64,000 nucleotides of DNA from Echinometra lucunter (lineage: Eukaryota > Echinodermata > Echinoidea > Camarodonta > Echinometridae). The notes under the pieces were generated by a model that was given only the letters and a program-made list of their open reading frames with translations, was not told the DNA's origin and ran no database searches. The stretch covers positions 10,675,780-10,739,779 of the forward strand of contig CM057158.1 of NCBI GenBank assembly GCA_029962745.1. Reading direction: 5' to 3'. A program made the position numbers and the translations under genes. Below, piece by piece: positions 21,651-31,463 of the stretch (positions are counted from its first letter, which is position 1; each line of letters starts with the position of its first letter).

Positions 21651-24620
21651 GCCAAGTAAAACAAGACTGAAAAATGAATATTTCCAGGTGAAGCAAGACT
21701 ACATAATCAATTGAGGTTAAACAAATAAGGAGCACCAAGGAAACTTCAGGCAACAGCTGCAGAAGGCCACATATAGAACGAATAAACAGAACATGAATTT
21801 GAACGGAAAATTTAAGCACATATAACTACAACGATAAGTATACGTGTAGATTTTCCTCTGTAGATGGCAGCTAAATCAGCTGTGGCTTTCAGCCTATGCC
21901 CTATACATGTATACAAAGATCAATATCATTTGCAATTAAATCTTGTAATAATCTTGACTGAATGAACTTAACAATTATGTTATACAGTACCATCACAGTG
22001 AGCATGATGAGAGAAAAAATAGTGAGCACTTTGTAGGTAAGCATTCCAATAAAAAAAATGCACGCTTTTCATGGTGGAAAGGAAAAGAAGAAAGAAGTAA
22101 ATTGAAAGAGAGAGAGAGAAAGAGAGAAAACCACGCATACGATCTGTTACAAATACAGCATGAAAGCTATAATCTTTCGGTGTTGATGGAAATTAAAACG
22201 AGTATTGTTAGCGGTATCATTCCCACCATACTAAAACTCTTTTTCTTTTCTTACTCTCTCTCTCTCTCTCTTCCTTTTCAAAGACAGCAACTAGAAAAAA
22301 AAAAAAGAACAAGCTCATTCCCATTACGGAAACACCCATTCTATATAACATTAACGTTTGACTAACCAAAACAGATCTGGGTGTGTGTATCAAAGTTCAC
22401 ATGTTTACGACTTTACTTTTTCACTCCCCGAGCAACCAACCAAGAAGCCGCCGAGTCGGCCAAGGAACGAATCCGTCACAATTTAGTACACTGTTCTACT
22501 CAATTCTTCATGCTTTAGTTTCCAAGTCGGCAAACTCAATCCCCAATCCAGCCCGACGAATCCCAGCCAATTGCTCGAAGAGTGTGACATTGAAAACTAG
22601 GCCTATATGAAAAAATGAACATTTCATAAAGAAAAAAGAAAAGGCAAACAAACAGTCTTGTAAGGCTATTCTGTAAAGAGCTTTGAAGGATGAGAATAAT
22701 TGACTCACTGATCGCAGACAATATGATGTTATTCAACTGATTCAGCGATTCATATAAGACAGATTCAATGAAAAGAGAAATTGAGTTGCATTGTTAATTC
22801 GTAAAATTATTCATTAAATGTGATACTCTGTTGATTTCAGTTTCAGCAGAATACTTGCATGTTACTGTGTTATAATGTTCAATTCAGAAGCTAGTTCGTG
22901 GAGAGGTATGAATTAAAAGGTATAACATTACTGAGCGATACACGATCCAGCAAAGTGAATACAGGATAATGCAACCTTTAAATGTATGCGTCAATGAATT
23001 TTTTTTTTTTAATTACATCTGTAATATATCTCTAAAGATTCATATGGAATAAAATAACCCTTTTACTAATGCAATTCATTAGTTATGCATGCAAATGAAA
23101 TGAAATGTGCGCACATATAACCTGACATTAATATTAAAAGGTGTATATTTTACAGTGTCCTCAAATCGGTCTTTGAAATCGAGTGTAATGTATATAGGCT
23201 AATGCAATTCATTAGTAATGCATGAAACGTGTGCACACATAACCTTAAAAAAAAAAAAAAAAAAAAACCTGTACGATATATCCTTTTTTAAAAAGTGTCT
23301 CCAGGGGAGCGCCCCACGAAGAGCTCCGCCAGCGATTCTTCACCGACAAATGTTACAAGCTACTGAAAATCCTCTCATGTAATTGGCTGACAGCAAATTA
23401 GTCGGTGAAAACCGCCGACAAAACCCCTCATGAAACGCTCCCCTGATCAATCTTTGAAATCGAGTACAAATACAGGCTAATGACTTGTTAAGAATGTGAA
23501 CTTTCAAAGGCAAGTGATGACACAAAGACATGAAGATAACAAGTCTATAGCAAGTAACTGGTTGCATGCAAGCAGTATGTTTGACACATTTTCTTCTATC
23601 ATGCGTAAGAAATTCCAAGAGCATAATAAGACAGGCATGTTGAATAACGGCTTGAATTAAGTATAAAGCCATGCCTTGAAGCACTGAATACAGATTCATG
23701 AGAGTTATCCTTTTTTTATGCAAATAGTAGTAGAATGTACAATGTATAGAGCAGGGTTAAAAAGAAACAGTCAATGCTTTTATGGGGAGCTACTATATAC
23801 CCAGATCCAGAATTTTTATGCATAACCATAATAACGTTTCAGGTTGACGTGGCCAGATAAACCAATCGTATAGTGACCTAAATATTTGACCTCTTATGGA
23901 CTTTCACAGGCTCACAGTGAGAAAACTCTGTTGGGTATATAGGCCTATAAAGCAGCCACATTGCCCAACATAACATTTCTATTTCAACAAAATTTCAGCT
24001 AGAATTACAGAGTGATTGATGTTTGAATGGGTTTTTCCTCTAGTGAAGCAACTGTTGAAAAAGGATGACGAATAAAAGCAACAACATACACAAGTATTTC
24101 GAAAATCGTTCCTCTTTCGCTAAAAGCGACTTAATGTGTAAAATTGCTCGAACGTCAGCTTTGAGAACAACTTCGGCGAAGATTTCCCTCGTTTCAAAAT
24201 GGCACCACAATCGAGATGAATCGAGATTGGTTGATACATCAAAAAATAGAAATTGGTTGATACGTCAAAAGACGTCAAAATGCATTATGTAGAAGCATTG
24301 TGAGAAACATTTCCTGGTTTATTACTCTTTGCAAAGAACGACTTATGAAAATTACTGGAACATGGGCTCTGAGTACAGCTTAGGCGAAAATTTTCTTCGT
24401 CTAAAAATGGCACTAGAATCGAGATGAACAGGGGTTAATAAATTGAAAATTGAAATGCGAAACATCAAAATGAAAGAAAACTCCAACGCTGATAATTTTG
24501 GAGATTTCCATGATCCTTTAGTCGTGTTTGTAAGAAGTGATTAGGTCATAAGCTATCATAAATGAATTATAGTATAATAAGATTTAAGCTTACGTGCTTT
24601 CATGATCTCACACATCGTGA
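21651..24620 (-). other. LINE inter-ORF spacer, minus copy
   Basis: About 2.97 kb between the ORF1 stop (near 24612) and the ORF2 start. It contains the 144-bp hairpin MITE (23302-23445), a (CT)n patch, a TTTTCACTCCC-containing stretch, and diverged repeats with GTGCACACATAACCT and TGCATTACTAATG words. A 127-codon open frame (minus strand 23340-23723) is seen, but the plus copy breaks it, so I do not treat it as coding. Confidence 0.7.
23302..23445 (-). mobile_element. 144-bp hairpin MITE inside LINE spacer (minus copy)
   Basis: The ends CAGGGGAGCG and CGCTCCCCTG are inverted, with inner GTCGGTGAAAACCGCCGAC words. It is the same family as the copies at 11566 and 12472, and at the same place in the sister LINE (48502-48645). 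It therefore entered the LINE lineage before these two copies were made. Confidence 0.85.
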
Positions 24621-24634
24621 TCATTCCACTTGGT

Positions 24635-25496
24635 AGTTGATGGATGTCAAATTTATTTTAACTAGGTTTTGTGAACATCCCTTCATTAATATTCATAAAA
24701 TAATGCTCTGAATATTTATTCATATTTTTAATTTTTGAAGAAAAAAAATCAGGCCCAAAATTTTGTGTGTTTCGGTAAATAATTCAGACACAATAATATC
24801 ATTGTGCATTGCACCTGTTATTTTTGTCAACCTTTTGCTCTGCTGTGTATATCATTGACGATTCATGACTCTGGATTGAAAGAGGTACAGTGACATTTCA
24901 GCTGCAATGAATGCAATAATTATTGTCGGGCTCTGATCATCAGTGAAGATAAATTTACAAAACCAAAAGTCCAAATCAATTTGACGTCCTTCAAGTTTAC
25001 ACTGTTATAACCGATCAGTCTTTTACGAATGTCAACTTTTGAGTTATTAATGGTGTCCTGTTTGAAAAAACAAAAACACCTAGTACACGATACGGAAGTA
25101 AATTCTCTTTGTTTTTGTTTTTCTAAATGAAACGTGATATCTTATCGGCTGGGAAAGCAAAACCAAACCAATGCATAAGCCTCGCCTTTCAATCGTTGAA
25201 TGCATGTGGAGTGCTAGAGGAGGAAATAGTTTGCCTGCAGTGTATTTCTAATGTGATACATAGCACTTCTTGGTCCTATATAGTTGTAGCCTTAGGCCCT
25301 GCAGTTGATCATTTTCTTTTGCTTTTTGTAATATTTCTTTCAATTGTAATAGCCATTCACGAAAATTTGACATATAACGCAATAACAATAGACCTCTAGT
25401 GTTTTCTAATGTATTCAAATTTATACATGTTTCTCTCCAGGACGCTTGGTTATCAACTATTCAGTTCAGTAGCGGCGATTTCATGTAACGAGTGGG
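24635..25496. other. Intronic sequence, no gene seen
   Basis: About 860 bp with no repeat structure that I can define. A 90-codon open frame at 25127-25399 has no recognisable domain. Confidence 0.4.
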
Positions 25497-25959
25497 GCAC
25501 CGGCGTAAATCCACTTTGAGGAAGGGGGGGGGGGTTGATCGACTTTTTTTTTCTGCCGAACTCACACTTAACTATAAACACACGCCCTCACCCACCTGCA
25601 CAGACCCCCCTTACACACATTTTAAGTATAATAAGTAAAATATCCACTTTTCCTGTTTTCAGTTGCATTTTGAAATGAAAATTTGAAAATATGACGAGCG
25701 AGCGAAGCGAGCGAGCCAAAAATAACCGCTTTTCTGGTTTTAAAACACATTTTCAAATAGAAATTCTAAAATATGGTGACTGTTTACGACAGATATATAG
25801 AAATTATATTTAAAGATTAATTCAAATATCATTTCTTCCTTAAAAAGTAGGGGGGATATTTGTGCACGCCATCCCCCCTCTCAAAAAAGTGGGGGGGGGG
25901 GGGGGGGAAATATATCCCCCCATTACCCCCCCCCCCCCCGGATTTACGCCAATGGAGTG
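25497..25959. mobile_element. Foldback repeat related to hAT elements
   Basis: The inverted words GGCGTAAATCC (25502) and GGATTTACGCC (25940) bracket G and C homopolymers and one palindromic word GAGCGAGCGAAGCGAGCGAG (about 25696-25715), with the ATAACCGCTTTTCTGGTTTT context shared with the elements at 6126 and 27186. No target duplication is found. It is probably a fragment or a composite of hAT-type ends. Confidence 0.45.
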
Positions 25960-27177
25960 GGGGAAGAAACACCGAAGGCAAAATAATTATGCCTTCACAC
26001 GCGACAAAAGCGCCTCGAATAACATGTATACATGTATATCACTATTAATTTTGAAATAGACTGACATACTGTAAATGGCTACTTGACGGGTATGTGCCAT
26101 TATCATGTTTAAAAAAGTAGAAAGTGTGAATTTGACCCCCCCCCCCCCGCATTAACAAAGTTTCATGATTTATTTCCATCACATTTATCTTTTGAGCAGG
26201 TTCGTAGATACAAAGTCCACCAACAATGCTAACAAAATAGAAAAATAGAAATATAAAGCTTGGACTATCGAGAGGGGGGGGGGGGGGGGAGGGGGAACAA
26301 TCCCCGATAGTCCTCCCAGAAAATCGAGGGGGGGGGGGGGTAAATCCCCCGTCCCCCGGAACCGCCGCCTATGTTTCAGCATGTTATGCACAATGGATCT
26401 AAATAGAACAAATCCAGTTTACGTACATTAGTTGTTGCTATTTTGGATAAATCCTCTTGCAAGCCTTACAGCATAGGCATATAATAACAAACAAAACAAA
26501 AACAAAAAACGGCGGGTAATCAAAAGCTTCTGAAAATAACAAAACTTCTATAGCACACATGACAGATCCTCAAACTTGCTTTCTCTGATACATTTTTATC
26601 TCTTTTATCCAGTTAGGCCTAAAATTGTGTGGAAAGAAAAATCATATTTTTCAAAAGGCTACATGGAAGGAAAACGCAATTAAGCGCCCTGAAAGGGGAA
26701 TATCAAGAGTTGTCTGAAAGCCCTCTGTCCATTTATCCATTTATCTGTTTATTTCTACTTTTACTTATTCATTCCTACATTCATTTCTTTATTGGCTCTA
26801 GCTATTCATTTATCTGTTTTGTTTTTTTTCTGGGTTGTATGTATTCACTTATTGATTCATTGATTTATCTAATTATATTATACGTGTATACTTTACTTAT
26901 TAACTTAGGCCTACTTACTTAAAACTTAATAACTTTACTTATTTATTTACTTATCTATTTATTCATGTTATATTCGTTCGAATTTTATATGTGAATTACT
27001 TTTGCACGTGCTGGTACAATTGTTACTTACCAATAATTTGAACACAATCCAGTGCACTCAGGACAAATGGTAATTCAAATTGCCAAAGAACTCCCATTGT
27101 TCTGCGCAGTGTGCGAGCAGACTTTCCAATACATGTAGCATGTCGTCGAATGTCGGTAAAGTCTATTAGATGTGTAT
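25960..27177. other. Intronic sequence with G/C homopolymer debris
   Basis: G and C homopolymers at 26137-26148, 26274-26290, 26329-26340 with AATCCCC/GGGGATT-type pairs suggest degraded hAT-like ends. A TTATTT/ATTTAT-rich stretch follows at 26730-26980. No gene is recognised. Confidence 0.4.
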
Positions 27178-27835
27178 ACTGTAGGCAGTGGCGGCACCAA
27201 GGGGGGGGGGGGGGGGCATGGGGGGCATTTGCCCCCCACTCAGAAGCTTTGCCCCCCCCCAGAAATTTTGAGGACTGAAAAGAAAAATTATACAGTAATT
27301 TGTAAATAAGTAGATGTTGTCATAAGCATCATATTCAAGCTGTGAAGTCCTCTAAAATACCATTTTCCACTCTTCAAAACTTCGATTGAAAACAAAAAAA
27401 GTGGTTATTTTTGGCTCGCTCGCTGTGCTCGCTCGTCATATTTTAAAATTTATTTTCTAAAATGCGATTAAAAACAGGAAAAGTAGTGATTTTTGGCTCG
27501 CTCGCTTCGCTCGCTCGTCATATTTCAGAATATTTATTCGAAAATGCGATTAAAAACAAAAAAAGTGGCTATTTTTTGTTCGCTTGCTCGCAAAATTGAT
27601 ATTAAAATGTGTGTAAGAGGAAAAAAAAAAAAATCCAAAAATACAAATTATCCCCCCCCCCCCACTCCTCAAAGTGGATTTACGCCGGTGACTACATCTC
27701 GCGCTTCACGCTCGATTTTTCCATACACGCAAAAAAAAAATTGACTGCCCCTGCCCCCCAACATTTTCTTTTGCCCTCCATTTACCCCCCCCCCCCCCCC
27801 ACTTTAACAATCCTGGTGCCGCCACTGACTGTAGG
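27178..27835. mobile_element. Non-autonomous hAT-type element with 8-bp TSD
   Basis: The element proper is 27186-27827 (642 bp). It starts CAGTGGCGGCACCA and ends TGGTGCCGCCACTG, perfect 14-bp inverted ends. ACTGTAGG lies on both sides (27178-27185 and 27828-27835). There is no transposase. Inside are two full copies and one short copy of the GCTCGCTCGCTTCGCTCGC-type palindromic word in a module of about 85 bp, the same module as in the 6126-7687 element. Confidence 0.88.
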
Positions 27836-28071
27836 CCTGCAGTGCATACAGTGGTTTTGAACTTCTGTTGTGGCCACACTACATTCGGGTACATAGAAGA
27901 AATGAAAGTGGGATTTCCCCCCAAGTTTCTGTTTCGACGCTCAACCACGTCACCCAGCCTTATTCACGACCGCATGAAAAGGCACATTTATGAATCATTG
28001 AGAGGGTGGGAGAGAGGTAAAGGGAGAGCTAGAGGGTGAGGGGGTGAGGGGAGGGGGAGAAAGAGAGAGAG
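27836..28071. other. Intronic sequence before gap
   Basis: Short sequence ending in a GA/GGGA-rich low-complexity run at the edge of the gap. No exon is seen. Confidence 0.4.
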
Positions 28072-28571
28072 NNNNNNNNNNNNNNNNNNNNNNNNNNNNN
28101 NNNNNNNNNNNNNNNNNNNNNNNNNNNNNNNNNNNNNNNNNNNNNNNNNNNNNNNNNNNNNNNNNNNNNNNNNNNNNNNNNNNNNNNNNNNNNNNNNNNN
28201 NNNNNNNNNNNNNNNNNNNNNNNNNNNNNNNNNNNNNNNNNNNNNNNNNNNNNNNNNNNNNNNNNNNNNNNNNNNNNNNNNNNNNNNNNNNNNNNNNNNN
28301 NNNNNNNNNNNNNNNNNNNNNNNNNNNNNNNNNNNNNNNNNNNNNNNNNNNNNNNNNNNNNNNNNNNNNNNNNNNNNNNNNNNNNNNNNNNNNNNNNNNN
28401 NNNNNNNNNNNNNNNNNNNNNNNNNNNNNNNNNNNNNNNNNNNNNNNNNNNNNNNNNNNNNNNNNNNNNNNNNNNNNNNNNNNNNNNNNNNNNNNNNNNN
28501 NNNNNNNNNNNNNNNNNNNNNNNNNNNNNNNNNNNNNNNNNNNNNNNNNNNNNNNNNNNNNNNNNNNNNNN
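28072..28571. other. Assembly gap, 500 N
   Basis: Exactly 500 unknown bases, a placeholder. It follows a GA-rich run. Confidence 0.99.
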
Positions 28572-28812
28572 TGTTGGCTCTATAAGCTAAAAAGTGACGA
28601 CAGCTTTAGCTTCATAAAGTTATATAGCATTTACAGGCAATACTTTTCACGAACACACAAGCTCAGTTTGCACAATTGTGAAGAAAATTAAATATGGCTC
28701 ATTAAATAGGCACTTCTGAATTAATTACAGATTCTAGGCGCTTCTTCAAGTGCTGATAAACTAGCAGGAGATGCTTTCCTTCTCGCTATTTTTGTCCCTT
28801 CATCCTTCACAG

Positions 28813-29010
28813 GTTGGGCCACTCTCCAGCCCCACAACAACTCAGTGCCTGTGCAATCACCTAACTTTCTTTGGATCCTCGCTCACTATCCCACCTATCA
28901 GGATCAACATCATCAACATTATTCCAAGCGATAAATCTGTTGCAGTCAAGGTTTTAGTATCCATCCTAATAGGCTATGCCTTGTATTGTGTAGTATTGTT
29001 TATTTGTATT
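28813..29010 (+). CDS. Polycystin-1/REJ-like protein, exon e (GPS motif and first TM helix)
   Basis: The exon is 198 nt, phase 0 at both ends. The acceptor CTTCACAG ends at 28812 and the donor ATT|GTAAGT follows 29010. It reads VGPLSSPTTTQCLCNHLTFF, then GSSLTIPPIRIN, then a hydrophobic stretch VLVSILIGYALYCVVLFICI. The C-x-C-x-H-L-T-x-F-G block with Thr after Leu is the second half and cleavage site of the GPS motif, and the next helix is the first transmembrane segment, as in polycystin-1, PKD1L and REJ proteins. The first half of the GPS (CSFWNE) is on exon d. If translation ran past the donor it would stop 10 codons later. No further exon (PLAT domain) was found downstream in the window. 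Confidence 0.88.
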
Positions 29011-29386
29011 GTAAGTTATTTTTATATCACCAAAATGAGGTAGAATTATAGCAACACCCTGGTCCAGCAAATAGCACAAGTCAGTCAGAGTTGATCCCCT
29101 TCAATAGATATATGATTTTTAATGCCTTAGCCCACTGAAGAAGCATTAGCCAGAATTCTCAAGAGATTTGCCTCCATATTAGTACAGTACACAGGTCTTG
29201 TCCAGTGAGCAGACAGTAGTGCGCTGAAATATAAGCGTACATTGTTTATTTGTATTGTAAGTTATTTTTTATAACCAATATTTTCAAAGTGAGGTAGAAT
29301 TATAACAAAACCATATTATTATGATGGGGCCGGCATAATAGCAAAAGTCAGTCAAGTTTGGTCCCCTTCAAGAGATATGATTTTTA
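29011..29386 (+). other. Intron start with an internal duplication
   Basis: After the donor at 29011, a stretch of about 200-250 bp is repeated. TTGTTTATTTGTATTGTAAG around 28998-29014 recurs at 29241-29260, with the following GAGGTAGAATTATA and AAAAGTCAGTCA-type words also duplicated. The second copy is interrupted by the element at 29387-30710. Confidence 0.6.
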
Positions 29387-30710
29387 GCTCATCCGGCCCG
29401 AATGGGCAGATAAGCTTATGCCATGGCCTGGCGTCCGTTGTCCGTCCACAATTTGAAAATGTTTCTTTTTTGTCATTTCTTGCCCAATTTCAATTCCGTT
29501 TGCTTTATATGATAGCACTAGGTGGGGGATTCGAAACTGCTCAGAATATTGAAACTCATGAAATACGCTATTATGCACATTTTTCTAAAATCACAAAAAA
29601 AAAAATGCTTCCCTTCCTTCATTTATTGACCGATTTGATTTTTTTTTTTGTTTCATCTTGTAGAGCTACATGAGGTTCACCGAACATCATAGAATTTCGA
29701 ACTTTTGTCCCAAAAATTATCTATGCTAATTTATGCGAAATTTATTCAAAAATCACAAAGACTGCTTCTTCGTGATTTGTTAGCCGATTTTGATTTTTTT
29801 TTTGTCATCTGGTAGAGCTACGTGAGGTACACCAAACTTCTACACAGAATTTTTAATTTTGTCTGGAAAATTAGTCATGCTAATTGTGAATTTCTTTGCC
29901 GGATGCCGGATGAGCACCACATCATTGATGTGCTCATTATTTCATCAAACCCCGAATGGGCCAGATGAGCTTATGTCATCTGTCCACAATTCCAAAATGT
30001 TTCTTCTTTCTCATTTCTTGTCTGATTTAAATTCTGTTTGCTTCATATGATAGGAGTAGGTAGGGGATTTGAAACTTCTACACAAAACTGTAACATTCAT
30101 TAAATATGCTAACTTATGCAAATTTATTCAAAAAACAAATTCATTCAAAAATCACAAAAAAGAAGCTTTTTCTTCATTTGTGGACCGATTTTGATTTTTT
30201 TGTTTGTTTCATCTGGTTGAACTATGTGATGTACGCAAAGCTTCTACACCAAATTTTGAAATTTTGTCTCAAACATTATTTATGGTAATTTATGCACATT
30301 TATTCAAAATTGTAATTAAATGCTTCATTTCCTTCATTTATAGACCGATTTTGATTTTTTTTTAAATTTGTTAGAACTACATGAGGTACACAGAACTTCT
30401 ACACAACATTTTGAAATTGTGCCTTTAAATATTATTTATGGTTATGCAAAAGTTTATTCAAAATCACAATTAATGCTTCTCCTCCTTTATTTGTTGACTT
30501 GCAAAAAATGACTTAGATGTATCTCTGATATATTTTAATGTGCAGGTCAATGTTTCATTTTAACATGGCATTTAACCCAATCTGTAACAGGCACTTCCCA
30601 ATACGTATGTGACAGATTTGAATACATATGCTCCTTATTCATTTCAGTCTCAATTCGTTGAAAATTGAAAATTGTATGAATTGCTTTAGCTCAGTGCCGG
30701 ATGTACTTGT
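29387..30710. mobile_element. Tandem-repeat element inserted in duplicated intron sequence
   Basis: The left end is a stem-loop head (GCTCATCCGGCCC ... GGGCAGATAAGC), followed by GGCGTCCGTTGTCCGTCC and then several diverged units of about 150-180 bp, each with GATTTTGATTTTTTT and CTACRTGAGGTACACC-type words. The right end is GCCGGATGTACTTG. A paralogous uninterrupted copy of the flank (29110-29140: GATTTTTAATGCC) shows the insertion is precise, with a TTA repeated on both sides. There is no coding capacity. The layout recalls tandem-repeat non-autonomous elements such as the bivalve 'pearl' or Helentron-associated families, but this is inference. Confidence 0.65.
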
Positions 30711-30916
30711 TAATGCCTTAGCCCACTGAAGAAGATTAGCCCAAATTCTCAAAATAGATTTACCTCCATAAGTGCAGTACACACATGCAGAGCAAACTAC
30801 TTCCTCATTTTTCGAGCAATGCTCGTGAATTATGGCACTCACATTGGTCTTGAGATGAAGTTGTGCAAGTCATTTTTTAAATTTGTTGCCATGGTAACGC
30901 CATATTATGGCATTAA
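30711..30916. other. Continuation of the duplicated intron segment
   Basis: TAATGCCTTAGCCCACTGAA at 30712 matches 29117, i.e. the sequence interrupted by the preceding element resumes here. Confidence 0.6.
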
Positions 30917-31463
30917 AGGCAGCCCGTCCCTTGTGCAAAATCTATGAAAATCCATACAACTTGGCGTAACTTTAGGATATGCCCTTCTGATAGTGTTTAT
31001 TTAAATTTGCAGTCGTACGTTGCTTACGTTATTAATATAAAATGAAAATCTGGCTACCAACCTTGAATAAGCAAGTTGGATCAGATCACCGGCAGTACAG
31101 TAGATATGTGGTGCAGCCAGCTAGCTAGCTAGCTCAGCCATGCAGCTTGTGCGTACAGCCACCACACATACCGTACATAATAATTTATAGCAGCGCTTGT
31201 AACATGAATCTTTTCGTTGTGTGCTATCTTTCAGCTGAGGTAGCCATTCTCACTAATGGTCGAATTAAATTTCGAATCTTCAGATCTTTTTATTATTAAT
31301 ACGAAAAAAGAAAGCTCAGATAAATTATCAAAGATTACTTCCTTAAAACCGAATTTCACACTTTGTCAATTTCAGGGATAGGTTATATAGCCTTTCTCTC
31401 TCAAATGATGATAGAGTCGGAACTTTCAGAATTAGGTCTGCAAAAGGGACGGGCTACCTTTAA
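30913..31463. mobile_element. TTAA-flanked non-autonomous DNA transposon
   Basis: The element proper is 30917-31459 (543 bp). The left end AGGCAGCCCGTCCCTT is inverted relative to the right end AAGGGACGGGCTACCT, about 19 of 21 positions matching. TTAA is present on both sides (30913-30916, 31460-31463). TTAA duplications are made by piggyBac and Kolobok transposases; the ends do not begin with the usual piggyBac CCY, so Kolobok-like is more likely. An inner patch of (CTAG)n lies near 31120-31135. No transposase is encoded. Confidence 0.65.

Larger units (their letters stand above)
18173..24634 (-). mobile_element. LINE of jockey/CR1/L2 type, 5'-truncated copy
   Basis: A 6.46-kb minus-strand copy of the element at 45969-54320, very similar along its whole length. 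The 3' end (18173) is a short ATGAAA/GAAAT-type repeat rather than poly-A, as in the CR1/L2/jockey group. At the 5' side it stops at about 24634, just inside the last codons of ORF1, so ORF1 is missing. It contains the 3' UTR, a broken ORF2 and a spacer of nearly 3 kb. Compared with the plus copy, the spacer lacks the 302-bp tandem duplication. Confidence 0.93.

Noticed and set aside
23340..23723. 127-residue open frame in the LINE spacer
   Set aside because: The corresponding region of the sister copy (47946-48607) is interrupted by the 302-bp duplication, and part of the frame is the hairpin MITE.
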